DNA of 64,000 bases, taken from assembly GCA_035293805.1 (NCBI GenBank), contig DATGMD010000073.1:44348-108347 (forward strand), written 5' to 3'. Within the stretch, counting starts at the first letter, position 1. Each line of letters starts with the position of its first letter. Of this stretch, positions 39,716-49,024 are shown in pieces. Under the pieces are notes generated by a model. That model did not search any database, was not told the DNA's origin, and was given only the letters and a program-made list of their open reading frames with translations. Both the position numbers and the translations under genes were made by a program. Source of the stretch: JAJPHF01 sp035293805 (lineage in GTDB: Bacteria > Chloroflexota > UBA6077 > JAJPHF01).

Positions 39716-40503
39716 GGCGCGACGACGCTGCCACGAGGCGGGCGGCGGCCGCGAGCAGCGCGGCCGCCGGGGTGGCCAGCACGGCCGCCCCGGCGCCGTC
39801 GCTCGCCGCGCGGGTGGCCGCGCTCGACTGGGCGCCCATCGGCGCGGCGCTCGACGAGCAGGGCTATGCCTCGCTGGGCACCCTACTGACGCCGGCCGAG
39901 TGCGCCGCGCTCGTCGCCGGCTACGACGCCGCGGACGCCTTCCGCAGCCGCGTGGTCATGGCGCCGCGCGGCTACGGGCGCGGCGAGTACAAGTACTTCG
40001 CCTACCCCCTGCCCGAGCTGGTCGCCACCTTGCGCGCCACGCTCTACCAGGGGCTCGCGCCCATCGCCAACCGCTGGGCGGCGGCGCTGGGCCGCCCGGC
40101 CGACTACCCGCTCGACCACCAGGCCTACCTCGACCGCTGCCACGCGGCCGGCCAGCTCCGGCCGACGCCGCTGCTGCTGAAGTACGGCACGGGCGACTAC
40201 AACTGTCTGCACCAGGACCTCTATGGCGACGAGTCCTTCCCGCTCCAGGCGGTGTTCCTGCTCAGCGTGCCGGGCGCGGACTTCGCCGGGGGCGAGCTGG
40301 TGCTGACGGAGCAGCGGCCGCGCCTGCAGTCGCGCGTCGAGGTCGTGCCGCTCGGCCACGGTGAGGGCGTCGTCTTCGCCGTGAACCAGCGGCCCGTGCA
40401 GGGCACGCGCGGCGTCCGCCGCGTGACGATGCGCCACGGCGTGAGCCGCCTGCGCCTGGGCCACCGCTTCACCCTCGGCGTGATCTTCCACGACGCCCGG
40501 TAG
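39712..40503 (+). CDS. 2OG-Fe(II) oxygenase co-transcribed with ada
   Basis: The ATG at 39712 overlaps the ada stop codon. The 263-residue product has an Ala-rich N-terminal 35 residues and a core of the PF09859/COG3826 type: LKYGTGDYNCLHQDLYGDES (the HxD iron ligands), then FPLQAVFLLSVPG, GGELVLTEQRPR, and a late RRVTMRHGVSRLRLGHRFTL with the distal His/Arg for 2-oxoglutarate. Members are often encoded with or fused to Ada. A DNA- or nucleotide-dealkylating role like AlkB is therefore inferred, although it is not AlkB itself. Confidence 0.82.
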   Translation: MRRDDAATRRAAAASSAAAGVASTAAPAPSLAARVAALDWAPIGAALDEQGYASLGTLLTPAECAALVAGYDAADAFRSRVVMAPRGYGRGEYKYFAYPLPELVATLRATLYQGLAPIANRWAAALGRPADYPLDHQAYLDRCHAAGQLRPTPLLLKYGTGDYNCLHQDLYGDESFPLQAVFLLSVPGADFAGGELVLTEQRPRLQSRVEVVPLGHGEGVVFAVNQRPVQGTRGVRRVTMRHGVSRLRLGHRFTLGVIFHDAR

Positions 40504-40621
40504 CGCGCCGCCGGCTGGCCCCCGTGCGCGCGACTCCCTATACTGGGGCCACCGAGACGTCGGCCCCTGCCGCCAAGCCGAGCCAGGCGGCTGCGCCGGC
40601 CCGCGCGCTGGAGTCGTTGCC

Positions 40622-41701
40622 ATGCCGCATCCGTTCGTCGCCCCACGTCGTCTCGTGCGGCTCGCGCCCGCGCTCCGGGCGGCGGCGGCCGCGCTGGCCG
40701 CGCTGAGCCTGGCCGCGTGCGCGGCCCAGGCGCCGGCCGCCCCGGCCAGCGGCGGCCCGCCCGCCGGCGCCGCGCCCGCGGCCAGCGGCCAGGCGGCCAC
40801 CGCCGCCCCGCCGGAGCCGCGCCTGATCCGCTTCGGGCTGCCGTCGCTGGCGCTCTCCTACATGCCGATGTACCTCGCCGACGAGCAGGGCATCTTCGCG
40901 CAGCACGGCCTGCGCGCCGAGTTCACGATCATGGAGACGAACATCGCCCCGGCCGCGATGGATCGCGGCGAGACGGACATCGCCGGCAGCGGCACCAGCG
41001 CCGTGGACTACGCGCTGCAGGGTGGCGACGTGCGCATCTTCATGCGCCTCTTCGACCAGAGCCCCTGGACGCTGATCTCGCGCCCGGACATCCAGTCAGC
41101 CGCCGACCTGCGCGGCCAGACGATCGCCACCAGCGCCAGCACGCCCAAGCTGTTCGCGATCGCCGGCGTGCGCCACTTGGGGCTCGTGCCCGACCAGGAC
41201 GTCCACTTCCTCGAGACCGGCGGCACGTCCGCCTCCTTCACCGCGCTGCTGAGCGGCCAGATCGGGGCGGCCGTGGTCACGCCGCCGTTCGACTCCAAGG
41301 CGAAGGCCCAGGGCTACCGCGAGCTGCTGTTCCTCGGCGACCTGCTCGGCCTGCCCTACGTCGACCTGCCCACCTCGAAGGCCAACCTGGACAAGCGGCC
41401 CGACGTCATCAAGGATACTATCCGCTCGCTATTCGAGAGCATGCGCTGGTGGCGCGACCGACCGGACGACACCGTGGCGGCCATCGCCACGAAGTTCGAC
41501 GTGGCTCCATCCGAGGCGAAGGACGCCTACGACACCTACACGCGCATCATGACGACCACGGGCGACGTGGACGAGCGCAGCATCCGCACCTACATCGACA
41601 CCGCGTCGCAGGTCAGCGGCGCCCGCCCCGACGTGCCCATCGACTCCCTGGTCGACACCCGCCTGCTGCACGAGGTGCAGGCGGAGATGGGGATCAAGTA
41701 G
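40622..41701 (+). CDS. ABC-transporter substrate-binding lipoprotein (NMT1/THI5-like)
   Basis: A 359-residue protein. The signal peptide (AAAALAALSLAACAAQ) has its lipobox at LAAC, followed by an Ala/Gly/Pro linker. The binding domain includes YMPMYLADEQGIFAQHGLRA, then ETDIAGSGTSAVDYALQGGD, and the central IATSASTPKLFAIAGVRHLG. The C-terminal segment VPIDSLVDTRLLHEVQAEMG is the usual NMT1-family end. No ABC partner is adjacent. Downstream lies a repeat-filled gap and the convergent amidohydrolase gene. Confidence 0.85.
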   Translation: MPHPFVAPRRLVRLAPALRAAAAALAALSLAACAAQAPAAPASGGPPAGAAPAASGQAATAAPPEPRLIRFGLPSLALSYMPMYLADEQGIFAQHGLRAEFTIMETNIAPAAMDRGETDIAGSGTSAVDYALQGGDVRIFMRLFDQSPWTLISRPDIQSAADLRGQTIATSASTPKLFAIAGVRHLGLVPDQDVHFLETGGTSASFTALLSGQIGAAVVTPPFDSKAKAQGYRELLFLGDLLGLPYVDLPTSKANLDKRPDVIKDTIRSLFESMRWWRDRPDDTVAAIATKFDVAPSEAKDAYDTYTRIMTTTGDVDERSIRTYIDTASQVSGARPDVPIDSLVDTRLLHEVQAEMGIK

Positions 41702-41876
41702 CTTCTCCCAGAGAAGACAGGATGGTGGGGGACACCCCCACACCCCCGGTTGAGAGGAAGGAAAGGGCAAGTGGGGTGACACCCCCCCAGGCCCCCGGCA
41801 GGGGAGTCCCCCTGCACCCCCGGCGAGAAAGGCGGGCGGGGTAGGCCCACGGCAGGAGAGCGCTCCTGCACCCCCG
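41702..41876. repeat. CCCCC/GGGGG hairpin repeats in a convergent gap
   Basis: Units such as GGGGGACACCCCCACACCCC, GGTGACACCCCCCCAGGCCC and AGGGGAGTCCCCCTGCACCC follow one another. The same kind of unit is seen at 35166-35272. It lies between convergent genes, so a terminator function for both is likely. Confidence 0.55.
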
Positions 41877-41879
41877 GTG

Positions 41880-43055
41880 CTAGTGGGCGGCGACGGCGGG
41901 CTTGCGGCGGCCGAAGTAGACCGACTCGGTCGGGAGGTCGGCGGGCTGGAGATTGAACCAGCGGATGGCGTTCTGGCCGAGCACCAGCCGCAGGTCTTCC
42001 TCGCGGTCGCTCAGCACGCGCTCCAGCATGTTCACCGACTCCGGGAACTCCGAGTCCCAGTGCGCGTAATCGGAGGCGTACATCACCTGCGTGTTGCCCA
42101 TCATGTCGAGCACGGTCGGCAGGATGTCCTCCTCGGGCTCGCAGGTGACGGCGATCTGCTCGCTCTTGATGATCTCGGACGGCTTGCGCTCGCACGCCGA
42201 CCACTGCGGCCGGAGCTTCTCGAAGTGCTCGTCGAGCCGGCCTGCCCAGAACGGCAGCCAGCCGGCGGCGCCCTCCATGTAGGCGACTTTCAGGCGCGGG
42301 TAGCGGTCGAACACCCCTTCGCCGATCATGTGCATCATGGCGATCATCGCCTCGAAGGGGAACGCCGTCATGTGGACGTAGCTGTACTTCTCCATGCGCT
42401 CGGAGCCCGCGCCCATCACGCCGTTCACGCCGTACTGGCCGTCGTGGCCCGTCTGGGGGTGGACGGAGAGCGGCATGTTCAGCGCCTGCGCCGCCTCGTA
42501 GATCGGGTCGAAGCGGCGGTCGCCGAGGTTGATGCCGTAGACGTTCGTCGGCAGCATGGCGCTGACGATGCCGTGGGCGGCCAGGAACTCCAGCTCCTTC
42601 ACGGCGGCGGGCGGGTCCTGGCAGGGGATCAGGCCGACGCCCTTCAGGCGCTTGGGGGCGGCGGCGCAGTACTCCAGCAGCCAGCGGTTCACGGCGTGGC
42701 AGGTGGCGCCGGCGAGCCCCTTGTCTTGCAGGCCGTTCACGGTGAGGGCGACGGCCGTGCCGAAGATGATGGCGACGTCGATGCCCTCCTGGTCCATGTC
42801 GGGCAGGCGCAGGAGCGGGTCGCGCATGCCGGGCCGCGACGTGCGGATGTGCGGCGCGAACGGCCCTGTCACGGACGGCCCCAGCCCCTCGCCCTTGGCC
42901 CAGACACGGCCCTCGAAGAACATGCGCGAGGCGCCCATGTGGTCCACGACGCGCTTCGGGGCGCGGGCCGCGTACTCCTCGGGCAGCCAGGGCCCCAGCT
43001 CCTCGTCGGGCTCGCTGCAGTGCCCATCGGCGTCGACGACGAGTGCAAGCGACAT
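41880..43055 (-). CDS. Amidohydrolase of the ACMSD-like (PF04909) family
   Basis: The ATG at 43055 has GGAG 7 bp upstream, 391 residues. VVDADGHCSEPDEELGPWLP supplies the first metal site; SVHPQTGHDGQYGVNGVMGA and AYMEGAAGWLPFWAGRLDEH are in the middle; MYASDYAHWDSEFPESVNML carries the catalytic Asp; and GQNAIRWFNL is near the end. It is similar in layout to the protein at 35283. The molybdopterin oxidoreductase gene is only 15 bp upstream on the same strand, so the two form an operon. They might oxidise and then hydrolyse or decarboxylate one substrate. Confidence 0.87.
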   Translation of the reverse strand: MSLALVVDADGHCSEPDEELGPWLPEEYAARAPKRVVDHMGASRMFFEGRVWAKGEGLGPSVTGPFAPHIRTSRPGMRDPLLRLPDMDQEGIDVAIIFGTAVALTVNGLQDKGLAGATCHAVNRWLLEYCAAAPKRLKGVGLIPCQDPPAAVKELEFLAAHGIVSAMLPTNVYGINLGDRRFDPIYEAAQALNMPLSVHPQTGHDGQYGVNGVMGAGSERMEKYSYVHMTAFPFEAMIAMMHMIGEGVFDRYPRLKVAYMEGAAGWLPFWAGRLDEHFEKLRPQWSACERKPSEIIKSEQIAVTCEPEEDILPTVLDMMGNTQVMYASDYAHWDSEFPESVNMLERVLSDREEDLRLVLGQNAIRWFNLQPADLPTESVYFGRRKPAVAAH

Positions 43056-43070
43056 GGTCAAGCTCCTTTG

Positions 43071-45512
43071 TTACTCGGCGGCGAGCGGGCGGAGGCGGCA
43101 GAGGGTGGAGCGGTGGGGCGTGCCGCCGCTGATCGGGTCGTGGCGCTCGTTGTGAACGAGCAGGTTCACGTTGGCGCCGTCGGATGCGAATGGATCGAGC
43201 GGCGGCAGGCCGAGCGGCTCGCAGCCCTGCCACCAGCCGTGGCTCGTACAGACCACCCCGGGCAGGATCGCCTCGGTCACGCGCGCCTGGACGCGCACGC
43301 CGCCGCTGGGCGTCTCCAGCGCCACCCAGTCGCCGTCGGCGATGCCGTAGGCAGCCGCCGTGTCAGGGTGCAGCTCGGCCGTCGGGTGGGGCAGCGTCTT
43401 GCGGAGCCGCGGCAGGCCGCGGTGCTGACTGTGCAGGTACTGCGGGCGCTTGGCGTTCGTGAGCACCAGCGGGAACTCGGCGGCGACGGCCGGCTGGCTC
43501 ACGGGGCTGAGGGCCGGCTCGACGTAGGTGGGCAGCGGCGGCTGCCCCTCCCGCGCGAACGGGACGGCGTATAGCTCCACCTTGCGGGTGGGGGTGGCGA
43601 AGCCTTTGGGGTCGCCCGTGCTCGGGTCGGGCTCGGCGTAGCTCTCGTAGCGCAGGGGCTGCCGCGGGATCGTGACGCCGTAGGGCTGCTCGGCCAGCGC
43701 GTCCCAGGTGAGGCCGCTGGGCGCCAGGACGTAGTCGTAGCCCGCGGCCACGTCGCCGTCCCAGAACTCCGCGCCGAACCCCAGGCGGCAGGCGAGCGCG
43801 AAGATGATCTCGACGTCGGCGCGGCGCTCGTGGCGCGGCGCGACGACGGCCGGCCGCCGCTGGACGTGGGCCATCGCCTCGATCGGGTAGCGGAAGCCGA
43901 GGTGCAGCGCCTCGAACTCCAGGAAGCTGGCCGCGGGCAGGACGACGTCCGCGTACTGGCTGGTGGGGGTGTGCGTTAGCTCGACCTGGGCGAAGAACTC
44001 CAGGCGCTCCAGCGCCGCGCGGCCGCGCAGCGTGTCGCCGTTTGCCAGCAGCATGTTGCCGCCGAAGCTGACCAGCGCGCGGATCGGGTAGGGCTCGCCC
44101 TCCAGCACGGCCCGATACAGGTCGTAGGCGGCGACAGCGCCAGGGCGCGCGGGCGGGCCGAGGGGCCGCTCCGCCCGCCCCAGGCGCTCGCCGGCGAGCG
44201 CGGCGTCGAGGGCGCCCTTGACGGCGAGGGAGTTGACCAGCGGCCCGGGCGCGCGCACGTTGCCGCCCTCGCGGTCCCAGTCGCCCAGCAGCGCGTAGAG
44301 CACCGCGATCCCGCGGCACGCCTGGGTGGCGTTCGTGTGCTGGACGAGGCCGTTGTGGAAGTAGTGGCCGACCGGGCGATGCTCGGCCAGCAGGCGGGCA
44401 GCCGCCACGATCTGTGCGGCGGGGACGCCGGTGATGGCGGCGGCCACCTCGGGCGGGTACTGCGCGGCCTCGGCGGCCAGCCGCTCGAACACCGGCTGGC
44501 AGTCCACCGTCTGGCCGTCGGCGAGGCGCACCGGCCGCGTGCCGCGCAGGCCAAGCCCGGCCGCGCCGCCGTCGTAGACGCCGCGCCCGGCATCGTAGGC
44601 GACCAGCGCGCCGCTCCCCGCGCGCACGGCCACGTAGCCCGTGCCGGTCGGCCGCGCGGCACCCGCCGCGAATTCGGCGTCGGCCACGTCGGCGGCCAGG
44701 AGCAGCTGGCCCGTATCGCCGCGCACGAGCAGCGGCGCGTTCGTCCACTCGCGCACGAACGGCTCGTCGTAGCGGCCTTCCGCGATCAGGAGGTGGATGA
44801 GGCTGAGCGCCAGCGCGCCGTCGGTGCCCGGCCGCACTTGCAGGAACACGTCGGCGCGGGTGGCGGGGCCGACGCGGCGCGGATCGACGACCACCAGCTT
44901 GGCGCCGCGCGCCTTCGCGGCGACCACGTCCTGAGCGAGACTCAAGAAGTTGCCGTTCGGGTTGGTGCCCCAGAGGAGGATGCAGCCGCTGTGGGCGAGA
45001 TCGGGCATGGGCAGGCGGTCGGCGCCGAACGTGTAGGCGGCGGCGCCGGTGTCGCGCGGCCACTGGCAGAGGTGCGTGGTGCTGACCACGTTTGGCGTGC
45101 CGAACAGGGCCGTCAGGCGCCCCAGCCACGGCTCGACCTCGTTGAGCCCGGTGCCGCCGCTGGTGCCCTTGCTGAACGCCACGGCGCGCGGGCCGTCGGC
45201 GGCGCGCACGGCCAGCAGCTTCGCCGCGATGAGGTCGAGCGCCTCGTCCCAGGAGATGCGCTCCCAGCCGGGGTCGGGGTCGGTCTTGGGGCGCGTGCGG
45301 CGCATGGGGTAGTTCACGCGCTCGGGCTGGTCGAGGAACTCAGGGGCGGCCCGTCCTTTGGCGCAGATGGCGCCGCCGTAAGGGTGGGTCGGATCAGGGT
45401 CGACGCGGAGGACGCGGTCGCCGGCCACCGTCGTGACGGTCGGGCAGTGGACCGCGCACAGCCCGCAGTAGCCTCGCACCGTCCGCGTCGCCGCGCCCTG
45501 GTCCACGGCCAT
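43071..45512 (-). CDS. Molybdopterin-dependent oxidoreductase (DMSO-reductase superfamily)
   Basis: The ATG at 45512 follows GGGGGTGG; 813 residues. The N-terminus has a [4Fe-4S] motif, GYCGLCAVHCP then GAICAKGRAAPEFL. The molybdopterin-dinucleotide folds show RISWDEALDLIAAKLLAV, GTNPNGNFLSLAQ, LVVVDPRRVGPAT, and the C-terminal MopB barrel (HPDTAAAYGIADGDWVALET). There is no Tat signal, so it works in the cytoplasm or its partner carries the signal. No small iron-sulfur or membrane subunit is encoded beside it. The type (formate, polysulfide, nitrate or aromatic hydroxylase) cannot be told. Confidence 0.88.
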   Translation of the reverse strand: MAVDQGAATRTVRGYCGLCAVHCPTVTTVAGDRVLRVDPDPTHPYGGAICAKGRAAPEFLDQPERVNYPMRRTRPKTDPDPGWERISWDEALDLIAAKLLAVRAADGPRAVAFSKGTSGGTGLNEVEPWLGRLTALFGTPNVVSTTHLCQWPRDTGAAAYTFGADRLPMPDLAHSGCILLWGTNPNGNFLSLAQDVVAAKARGAKLVVVDPRRVGPATRADVFLQVRPGTDGALALSLIHLLIAEGRYDEPFVREWTNAPLLVRGDTGQLLLAADVADAEFAAGAARPTGTGYVAVRAGSGALVAYDAGRGVYDGGAAGLGLRGTRPVRLADGQTVDCQPVFERLAAEAAQYPPEVAAAITGVPAAQIVAAARLLAEHRPVGHYFHNGLVQHTNATQACRGIAVLYALLGDWDREGGNVRAPGPLVNSLAVKGALDAALAGERLGRAERPLGPPARPGAVAAYDLYRAVLEGEPYPIRALVSFGGNMLLANGDTLRGRAALERLEFFAQVELTHTPTSQYADVVLPAASFLEFEALHLGFRYPIEAMAHVQRRPAVVAPRHERRADVEIIFALACRLGFGAEFWDGDVAAGYDYVLAPSGLTWDALAEQPYGVTIPRQPLRYESYAEPDPSTGDPKGFATPTRKVELYAVPFAREGQPPLPTYVEPALSPVSQPAVAAEFPLVLTNAKRPQYLHSQHRGLPRLRKTLPHPTAELHPDTAAAYGIADGDWVALETPSGGVRVQARVTEAILPGVVCTSHGWWQGCEPLGLPPLDPFASDGANVNLLVHNERHDPISGGTPHRSTLCRLRPLAAE

Positions 45513-45676
45513 CATCCACCCCCGATCCGTCGTCAGCGCCCAGCCTGCAGCACGCCCCGGCCGCGGCGATCTCGCCCCGTTCGCCCGGAGCATAGCGCCG
45601 GGCGCCGGCGGCGGCAACCTGGCAGGGTGCAGCAAGCGGCGCCCCTAGAGGCCATTCGCAAGCACGCCGACGGCGG

Positions 45677-46246
45677 TCAGGCGGGCGGCACTTGCGCAAA
45701 CAGCTCGCTGATTGGCAGCGCGAAGCCCGGCAGCAGCGGCGACTGCAGGCTATCGCCTTCGAGCAGCGTCGCGATCAACTGGAGCGCCGCGTCCACGCGC
45801 CGGTACACCTCGACCTGCCGCCGCTGCCAGTTGACGATCCAGTATTCGCGCACGCCCCGGCGGGAGTAGAGCTTGAGCTTGGCCTCGCGATCGCGCCGCT
45901 CGTTGGTCGAGCCGGGCGAGAGTATCTCTACGACGAGGTCGGGAGCAGCGTGCAGCTTGCCGTCGGGCGCCAGTGTCGTTGCCAGCCGTTCCCTGCTGAC
46001 CCACACGAGGTCCGGCGCCACGTCGTCGTCATCAGCAAGGATGACGCCCGGCGCGACGCTTACCTGGCCCGCGCCGGTCTCGCGGCTCCAGCGCTGAAGC
46101 GGTGCGCCCAGGTCCATGCAAAGAAGCTGGTGATAGTAGTGTGGCTGCCGCGACACGTACAGCTCCCCGTCGATGATCTCGTAGCGCTTGCCGTCGTCGG
46201 GCAGCAGCTCCAGGTCAGCCGACGTCCAGCGCAGCGACTGGGTCAT
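45677..46246 (-). CDS. Uma2-family PD-(D/E)XK nuclease-like protein
   Basis: The ATG at 46246 is preceded by GGGAGGAGCC; 189 residues. Family signatures are LPDDGKRYEIIDGELYVSRQ, APDLVWVSRERLATTLAPD, and APDLVVEILSPGSTNERRDR, then KLKLYSRRGVREYWIVN. The Asp, Glu and Lys of the PD-(D/E)XK site (DLVVEILS, AKLKLY) are in place. Uma2 proteins are widespread in Chloroflexota and cyanobacteria and are thought to be transposon-derived nucleases; their role is not known. Confidence 0.9.
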   Translation of the reverse strand: MTQSLRWTSADLELLPDDGKRYEIIDGELYVSRQPHYYHQLLCMDLGAPLQRWSRETGAGQVSVAPGVILADDDDVAPDLVWVSRERLATTLAPDGKLHAAPDLVVEILSPGSTNERRDREAKLKLYSRRGVREYWIVNWQRRQVEVYRRVDAALQLIATLLEGDSLQSPLLPGFALPISELFAQVPPA

Positions 46247-46474
46247 GGCTCCTCCCACCGCGATGGCACCACCGCTCGTTTATCTGGCTACATGATATAC
46301 GGCGTCGGCGGCTGCGCAGCCCCGAGAGAGCGTGTCTACCGTGCGGTAGAGTATGGACCAGCGGGGGGCGCGGGATCGTCACTGCCTGCGAAGCGCGATG
46401 ATGGCCTTTGGCGACGCCACCGTGTCAGCGCAACCGGCCTGACCTATGTCGAACCGACAGGGAGCCTGATCGCC

Positions 46475-48061
46475 ATGTCCGACCTGCTGACGGGCTTCGG
46501 CCTGATCGCGGTGGTGCTGACGATAGCCGCGCTCACCTCGGGCCTGGTGGCGCGGGCGCCGGTCTCGTCGCCGATGATCTTCCTGGCCCTCGGCTTCCTG
46601 CTCGGCGAGCACGGGCTCGGGGTCCTTCGCATCGGCCCGCACAGCGCCGTGTTGGAAGTGGTCGCGGTGTTGAGCCTGTCCTTCGTGCTATTTCTCGACG
46701 CCATCCGCCTGCGCTTCGACGAGATGGGCAAGGACTGGCTGGTGCCGGTGCTGGCCCTGGGCCCCGGCACGATCCTCACCGTGCTGCTCATCGCCGGCGC
46801 GGCAGCGCTGTTGCTGGCGCTGCCGCCGATCCAGGCGGTCCTCCTCGGCGCCGTCCTGTCGTCGGTCGACCCCGTCGTGCTGCGCGACGTGGTGCGCGAC
46901 AAGCGCATCCCGCGCTCGGTCCGCCGCGCGCTGCAGACGGAGGCGGGCACCAACGACCTGGTGGTGCTGCCGATCATCCTCGTCGCGGCGGCGGTGGCCC
47001 TGGGGCAAACGGGCGGCGCGGCCGACTGGCTGGTGCTGCTGGGGCGGCTGTTCCTGCTCGGGCCGCTGGTCGGGCTGGCCGTCGGGGCAGCCTACGTCTG
47101 GCTGATGCGGCAGGCGCGCGCCCATACCCCGATCAGCAGCGAGTACCGGGCCATCGGCGGCGTCGGGACACTGCTCGCGGCGTACGTCGCGGGCGAGGCC
47201 GCCGGCAGCAGCGGCTTCCTGGCCGTGTTCGCGGCCGGCGTGGCGGTGGTGGCGCTCGACTACGACGTCTGCGACTGCTTCCTCGACTTCGGCGCGATCA
47301 TGTCCGAGCTGGTGATGCTGCTCGCGTTCATCCTGTTCGGAGCGATGCTCTCGACCGCGATCGGCACGGTCCCGCTGCTCCCCTCACTGCTGTTCGCAGG
47401 CGTCGTGCTGGTGATCGCGCGGCCGGTGGCCATCGGCCTGGTGCTGTGGCGCGCCCCGATCAGCGGCCGGGGGCGGCGGTTCATCGGCTGGTTCGGGCCG
47501 CGCGGGCTCAGCTCGCTGCTGTTCGGGCTGCTGCTGGTGGCCGACGGCGTCCCCGGCGCTGAGCAGCTCCTCGCGCTGGCGGGCGTGGTGGTGATCGTCT
47601 CGGTCATCGCCCACGGCGTGTCGGCAGCGCCGCTAGCCGAGCGCTACGCCCGGGCCGTCGCCCGCGCCACGCTGGCCGAAGAGCGCGAGGCTACGGCGGC
47701 GGGTCTGTTCCACAGGGCCGCGGGCGCCGTGCCGCGCATCACCCCGGCCGAGCTGGCGGCGCGGCTGGCGAGCGACGCCCCGCCGCTGGTGCTCGACGTG
47801 CGGTCGCGCTCGTCTTACGACCATGACCGCGCGCGCATTCCGGGCAGCGTGCGCGTCCCTCCGGACGAGGTGACCGAGTGGGCGGCCGGGCAGCCGCGCG
47901 GGCGGCCCGTCGTCGCCTACTGCACCTGACCGGACGAGGCCACCAGCGCCCGTGCGGCGCAGCAGTTACGCTCCCTGGGCTTCGACGCGGCCGCGCTCCA
48001 GGGCGGCTTCACGGCCTGGCGCGCCGCCTACCCCGTCGAGCCGGTCGATGCGGCGGCTTGA
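46475..48061 (+). CDS. Na+/H+ antiporter (CPA1) with C-terminal rhodanese domain and in-frame TGA
   Basis: ATG 46475. About 12 membrane segments belong to the CPA1/NhaP group: VDPVVLRDVVRDKRIPRSVR (the conserved VDPV region), LQTEAGTNDLVVLPIILVAA (the ion-binding region), and GWFGPRGLSSLLFGLLLVAD. A rhodanese domain follows (LVLDVRSRSSYDHDRARIPG). At codon 485 a TGA (47927-47929) follows YCT; the same frame continues PDEATSARAAQQLRSLGF and ends at 48061. Family members read YCTCP at this site, so TGA replaces a cysteine. The short product ends at 47929; the readthrough product would be 528 residues. Nonsense mutation or selenocysteine are both possible. Confidence 0.8.
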
Positions 48062-48257
48062 GGGGATGGCCGGCCGCGCGCAAGTTGGCCGGTGACCAAG
48101 AGCTGCTATAGCGTTCCTGCAGGTCATTCGGGCAGCCTGCCCGACGTGCAGCAGTTCACAGCTGCAGTGTGCGCTACTTCACGGTAGCCGTCCGCAGGGC
48201 CGCCTAAGATGATCGTGCCAGATGACTTTCACGACGGTAAGCGAAAGGAGTCGGGTA

Positions 48258-48329
48258 ATGATCTACGTCGGTTGGTGGCTCCCGTTGTTCCAGCATTTCC
48301 AGGTCTCGCTGCTCTCGTGGTTTCACTAG
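48258..48329 (+). CDS. Possible 23-residue hydrophobic small protein
   Basis: ATG 48258 is preceded by AAAGGAG at 8-9 bp, an unusually good site. The peptide is rich in Trp, Leu and Phe (IYVGWWLPLFQHFQVSLLSW) and ends FH before a TAG. It could be a membrane-bound micropeptide or a leader for the lipoprotein gene that starts 60 bp on. The rest of the 48062-48388 gap has only short inverted repeats (e.g. near 48130). Without conservation data this remains a candidate. Confidence 0.35.
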   Translation: MIYVGWWLPLFQHFQVSLLSWFH

Positions 48330-48388
48330 TGTGACCCCCAATGGCCCAGCCCGGCCCTTGGGCTCGCGTAGGATGCAGGAGTTCAACC

Positions 48389-49024
48389 ATGTGGACACGC
48401 CGACTGGCAACCCTGACGATGGTGCTCCTTCTCGGCACGGCCGGTTGCGCGACGCCCTCCCTCCTGGGATTCGCCCCTCCATCCGGCCCGGAGCGCGGGG
48501 GACCGAGCGGCCCCTTGCCAGGGGATGCGCCGGCGCCGCCGGCAGCCAGTCGCGCGCGGCCGGCTCCCGCCGCGCCGGCGAGCAACGCGAGCGTGAGCCG
48601 TGACGATGCTCCGGCCAGCACGGCCGCGGACACGTCGGAGCGGGAGTATCTGGACGCGGTCCGGCCGCTATTGCAGCGGCTCCGCGACAACGGGCGCGAC
48701 AGCATGCGCTTGCTGGACACGCTCGGCAGTCGATCGCGAGCTGCCGACGTCGAGTCGCGAGCCACGACCCTCAAGGAGCAGGTCGATGAGCTGCAGGGCG
48801 AGGTCGACGCGCTCACCCCGCCCGCCCGCTACCAGCGTGCCCACGACGATCTGCAACGTGCGCTTGCCAGCCAGCGGGACTTCCTCGACAGCGAGCTACA
48901 GGCCTACGCGCACCGCGACGAGCGGACCGCGCTCCGTGACGCGCTCGACCGCGCGGGCGACCAGGCGAGCGACGCCATGCACTACTACGCCGCGGCGAGC
49001 GACGCGTTGGGAATCCTGCCCTAA
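48389..49024 (+). CDS. Lipoprotein with coiled-coil region
   Basis: The ATG at 48389 with AGGAG 8 bp upstream gives 211 residues. LATLTMVLLLGTAGCATPSL shows a signal with a lipobox (TAGC). A Pro/Ala/Ser linker leads to a helical region with regular heptads (DAVRPLLQRLRDNGRDSMRL and RATTLKEQVDELQGEVDALT). The C-terminal ASQRDFLDSELQAYAHRDER is again helical. The fold looks like a three-helix bundle of an envelope protein. I do not recognise the family. Confidence 0.62.
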   Translation: MWTRRLATLTMVLLLGTAGCATPSLLGFAPPSGPERGGPSGPLPGDAPAPPAASRARPAPAAPASNASVSRDDAPASTAADTSEREYLDAVRPLLQRLRDNGRDSMRLLDTLGSRSRAADVESRATTLKEQVDELQGEVDALTPPARYQRAHDDLQRALASQRDFLDSELQAYAHRDERTALRDALDRAGDQASDAMHYYAAASDALGILP

